This document shows, piece after piece, positions 59,481 through 64,000 of a DNA stretch of 64,000 nucleotides. Within the stretch, counting starts at the first letter, position 1. Each line of letters starts with the position of its first letter. The stretch comes from Alkalibacillus salilacus (GTDB lineage Bacteria; Bacillota; Bacilli; Bacillales; Alkalibacillaceae). The position numbers and the translations under genes are program-made. The stretch covers positions 310,001 through 374,000 of the forward strand of contig NZ_JAUSTQ010000001.1 of the NCBI RefSeq assembly GCF_030812915.1, written 5' to 3'. A model generated the notes under the pieces. The model was not told where the DNA came from and ran no database searches. It saw only the letters and a program-made list of their open reading frames with translations.

Positions 59481-60218
59481 ATGGTAGAATTAAAAGGTGA
59501 TGAACGAATTGACTTCTTATTTACCGATGATGAGCGGCAAGTGATTCAAAGCCCATCAGCGTTCGCATTCTCAGCTGATGCCGTCTTGTTAGCGGATTTC
59601 ACGTATTTACCGATTAAACGTGGTCGTGTCATGGATTTGTGTACAGGTAATGGCGTTATCCCGTTGTATCTATCTAAGCGTTCGAATGCGTCAATCTATG
59701 GTGTTGAAATTCAAGAACGTTTGTATGATATGGCGTTACGTAATGTTAAACTTAACGAACTAGAAGATCATATCGAAATGATTCATGGTGACCTTCGTGA
59801 AGTATCGAAACAGTATAATCAACAGTTCGATGTTGTGACGTGTAATCCGCCATACTTTAAAACGGCTTCGAAAGAGAAACAAAACAATAATGATTATTTA
59901 ACAATCGCACGACATGAGATTTATGGTGGGTTAACAGATGTGTTACAAGCCTGTAGTCGACTAGTCAAATCAGGAGGCAAAGTTTCGATGGTTCATCGCC
60001 CTAATCGTTTAGTTGAAATCATGACCTTAGCTGAAACCTATAAACTAGCGATCAAACGACTAAAATTCGTCCATGCCAAACCAAGTCGAGATGCGACAAT
60101 GGTATTAATCGAGTTCTTAAAAGATGGGAAATCAGATATTAAAGTCGAGCCACCGTTTTATATTCATCAGGAAAATGGAGCATACACAGATGCGATGAAG
60201 GCGATTTTACATGGGTAG
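59481..60218 (+). CDS. yabB: tRNA (adenine-N6) methyltransferase YabB/TrmN6
   Basis: A 245-aa Rossmann methyltransferase with the SAM motif DLCTGNGVIPLYLS and the N6-adenine catalytic CNPPYFKT. TrmN6 family members act on A37 of tRNA-Val. ATG with AGAGAGG upstream. In B. subtilis yazA follows; here rsmI starts 17 bp later and yazA is absent. Confidence 0.93.
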   Translation: MVELKGDERIDFLFTDDERQVIQSPSAFAFSADAVLLADFTYLPIKRGRVMDLCTGNGVIPLYLSKRSNASIYGVEIQERLYDMALRNVKLNELEDHIEMIHGDLREVSKQYNQQFDVVTCNPPYFKTASKEKQNNNDYLTIARHEIYGGLTDVLQACSRLVKSGGKVSMVHRPNRLVEIMTLAETYKLAIKRLKFVHAKPSRDATMVLIEFLKDGKSDIKVEPPFYIHQENGAYTDAMKAILHG

Positions 60219-60235
60219 AAAGGAAGAATTCTCAC

Positions 60236-61117
60236 ATGGTTCACATTCAAAAGAGTTTCAGTAAAAATCAGAGCCCGACTTTATACATCGTCCCAACACC
60301 GATTGGGAATTTAGATGATATGACATTTCGAGCGGTGGACGTCTTAAAACAAGTCGATTTAATTGCTTGTGAAGATACACGGCAAACGAAAAAACTATTA
60401 AACCATTTTGAAATAGAAAAATCATTAGTCAGTTTCCATGAACATAGTGAGGAAGCGAAGCGGGCAAGTTTGATTGATGATTTACGTGAGGGGAAATCAA
60501 TCGCTTTAGTGAGTGATGCTGGCATGCCGCTTATTTCGGATCCAGGCTATACGTTAGTGCGAGATGCTCGCGAAGAAGGGCTTCATGTCGTTGTGTTACC
60601 AGGTGCGAATGCAGCTTTAACCGCTTTAGTTGGATCAGGATTACCAACTGATGCTTTTACGTTTGCTGGATTTTTGCCGAAGAAAGATCAAGATCTACGA
60701 AATCGTTTAAAGGAATTAGACCGGACAGGCCATACTTTAATTTTCTACGAGTCTCCTTACCGTGTAAAGCAAACCTTAAAACGAATGAATGATGTATATC
60801 AATCGTCTCGCCGAGTAACACTGGCTAGAGAGTTAACTAAAACGTTTGAGGAATATGTGTCTGGAACTATTGAGGAAGTTTATGAGTGGGCTTGTTCAAA
60901 TGATGCTACTATACGTGGTGAATTTTGCATCACTGTAGAACCAGCTGATCATACAGAAGAGGAAGAAGATCATTGGTGGGCATCATGGTCAGTGATTGAA
61001 CATGTTGATTATTATAAGTCAAAAGAAGATATCAAAACGAAAGCAGCGGTCAAAAAAGTGGCCTTAGATCGTGGTGTTTCGAGTCGTGATATTTATGATG
61101 CTTATCATGAGTCCTAA
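60236..61117 (+). CDS. rsmI: 16S rRNA C1402 2'-O-methyltransferase RsmI
   Basis: A 293-aa methyltransferase of the SAM/tetrapyrrole methylase fold. Visible: LYIVPTPIGNLDDMTFRAVD at the start, EDTRQTKKLL, VSDAGMPLISDPGY, and FAGFLPKK. Normal length. ATG with AAAGGAAG upstream. Convergent with abrB; a hairpin separates the two. Confidence 0.96.
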   Translation: MVHIQKSFSKNQSPTLYIVPTPIGNLDDMTFRAVDVLKQVDLIACEDTRQTKKLLNHFEIEKSLVSFHEHSEEAKRASLIDDLREGKSIALVSDAGMPLISDPGYTLVRDAREEGLHVVVLPGANAALTALVGSGLPTDAFTFAGFLPKKDQDLRNRLKELDRTGHTLIFYESPYRVKQTLKRMNDVYQSSRRVTLARELTKTFEEYVSGTIEEVYEWACSNDATIRGEFCITVEPADHTEEEEDHWWASWSVIEHVDYYKSKEDIKTKAAVKKVALDRGVSSRDIYDAYHES

Positions 61118-61125
61118 ACATAGAA

Positions 61126-61154
61126 AAAAAGCGGGGCATCATAACCCCGCTTTC
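61126..61154. terminator. Bidirectional terminator between rsmI and abrB
   Basis: AAAGCGGGG-CATCATAA-CCCCGCTTT, with A/T runs on both sides. Confidence 0.9.
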
Positions 61155-61159
61155 TCACA

Positions 61160-61435
61160 TTAATCCATTTTCTTTTGGATTTCATTAATTAATTGTTGTG
61201 CGCCTTCTTTACTTAGAACGATGTTTCCGTCGCCAACTGTGATGTTGTCGTTAGAAACCTCTCCAGTAATTTGGCAAGCCATATTAGGTTGGTATTTCTT
61301 AAGCACAATTTGATCGTCGTCAACGTAAATCTCAAGAGCGTCTTTAACGTTGATATCTAATGTACGACGAAGTTCAATTGGAATAACTACTCGTCCTAAT
61401 TCATCGACTTTTCTGACAATACCAGTTGATTTCAT
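61160..61435 (-). CDS. abrB: Transition-state regulator AbrB
   Basis: A 91-aa SpoVT/AbrB family repressor, nearly identical to B. subtilis AbrB in its N-terminal DNA-binding domain (STGIVRKVDELGRVVIPIEL). It represses post-exponential genes in vegetative growth. The C-terminal LSKEGAQQLINEIQKK matches AbrB rather than Abh. Convergent with rsmI; metG diverges from it. Confidence 0.96.
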   Translation of the reverse strand: MKSTGIVRKVDELGRVVIPIELRRTLDINVKDALEIYVDDDQIVLKKYQPNMACQITGEVSNDNITVGDGNIVLSKEGAQQLINEIQKKMD

Positions 61436-61659
61436 TTTGTTTCTCCCCTCTCGATCATAATTTCGCTATCTTTCGAGACTAAATTTACCACTCTTTGTAT
61501 GTATAGTCAATTAATTAAAGTATATTTACTAGTAAAGTGTTTCAAATTGAAACAACATACATCAATGGTGTAGATGTGTCATAAAGAAATAGGATGTACA
61601 ATGAAAAACAATGGAAATTAACGCTTAAAATCGTTACAATAGAACCTAACTGAATATGA

Positions 61660-63672
<2,013 letters not shown>

Positions 63673-63720
63673 AAGATAAGGATTGTTAAGGTTAAGTGTT
63701 GATTTTCTAAACATGAAGCA

Positions 63721-63876
63721 CTGAGTTGTTATATTGTGAGTAGCGAAGGTGGCGACTCCAGTGGGAACAGCACGAGTCTCGAGACCCCGCAGGAAGTGCT
63801 TTTCTTCCGAGGAGGCTCGAGCCGTGCCCACGGAAAGCGTCCACCGGGAGCGGATCACAATAGTAACAACGGACTT
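63721..63876 (-). repeat. GC-rich dispersed hairpin repeat, copy 5 (short form)
   Basis: 156 bp between metG and tatD, inverted orientation, same short form as copy 4. Its inner stem reads GGAAG/CTTCC where other copies have GGCC/GGCC: paired substitutions that preserve the stem. A 91-codon frame across it parallels the one across copy 4. Confidence 0.93.
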
Positions 63877-63892
63877 TAACATAGCCAAAATT

Positions 63893-63919
63893 AAAAGGGG
63901 CGAATTTCGTCCCTTTTTC
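63893..63919 (+). terminator. Terminator after metG
   Basis: AAAAGGGGCGAATTTCGTCCCTTTTT, short stem with a T-run. Confidence 0.7.
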
Positions 63920-63948
63920 ATGTAGATGAAAAAAAGGAGTGCAACGTC

Positions 63949-64000
63949 ATGTTATTTGATACACATGTGCATTTAAATGCCGATCAATTTATGGAAGACC
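63949..64000 (+). CDS. tatD: TatD-family nuclease, 5' end only
   Basis: The window ends after 17 codons beginning MLFDTHVHLNADQF, the TatD metal-dependent hydrolase start with the HVH metal motif. ATG at 63949 follows AAGGAGTG. In B. subtilis yabD sits just after metS. The rest lies outside. Confidence 0.88.
   Translation, partial: MLFDTHVHLNADQFMED

Overview
The window is a chromosomal replication-origin region from a low-GC, endospore-forming Bacillaceae bacterium. Evidence: gene order around dnaA-dnaN closely follows Bacillus subtilis; spo0J, soj, noc, spoIIIJ, yyaC, bofA, csfB, yaaH, abrB and a CotY/CotZ-type coat gene are all present; strong GGAGG ribosome-binding sites and TTG/GTG starts are common. 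The acidic character of many proteins suggests a halotolerant or halophilic member, but I cannot name a genus. I see no prophage, insertion sequence, CRISPR array or rRNA operon.

Left of the origin (1-17.8 kb), nearly everything reads leftward, away from oriC: partial gdpP (c-di-AMP phosphodiesterase), a DUF2232 membrane protein, rpsF-ssb-rpsR with an S6:S18-type leader, ychF, DUF951, a YkvI-like permease, yyaC (rightward), DUF554, spo0J-soj, noc, rsmG-mnmG-mnmE, jag-yidC(spoIIIJ), rnpA and rpmH. Three perfect parS sites lie at about 5.6, 8.3 and 11.1 kb. oriC is bipartite: a DnaA-box cluster upstream of dnaA (about 17.95-18.5 kb), and a second between dnaA and dnaN followed by DnaA-trio-like and AT-rich DNA.

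Right of the origin (18.6-33.6 kb) come dnaA, dnaN, yaaA, recF, remB, gyrB, gyrA, an HD-GYP-like protein, dacA, pdxST and T-box-regulated serS, then tRNA-Ser(UGA) and a leftward dgk-dck pair. From 35.5 to 48.5 kb lies an accessory block: a coat gene with a sigma-K-like promoter; a sulfide/persulfide detoxification locus (CstR-type repressor, TusA, DsrE, rhodaneses, a rhodanese-persulfide dioxygenase fusion, TauE exporter) with repeated palindromic operators; a DUF202 protein; a SigO/RsoA-like split sigma factor with divergent yvrJ; acsA; a siderophore-type N-monooxygenase; a DJ-1/PfpI protein; DUF3891; and yaaH. From 48.5 kb the conserved order resumes: tadA, SRP RNA, dnaX, ebfC, recR, bofA, csfB, murB, a yaaO-type decarboxylase, tmk, darA, yaaR, holB, ricT, yabA, trmN6, rsmI, abrB, metG and the start of tatD.

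The most striking unexplained feature is a GC-rich, dispersed intergenic element present five times (15.4, 23.1, 44.2, 52.6 and 63.7 kb). It occurs as a long (about 205-216 bp) and a short (156 bp) form. Its ends are inverted repeats, it can fold into one long hairpin, and copies differ by compensatory base-pair changes, which implies selection on structure rather than on an encoded protein.
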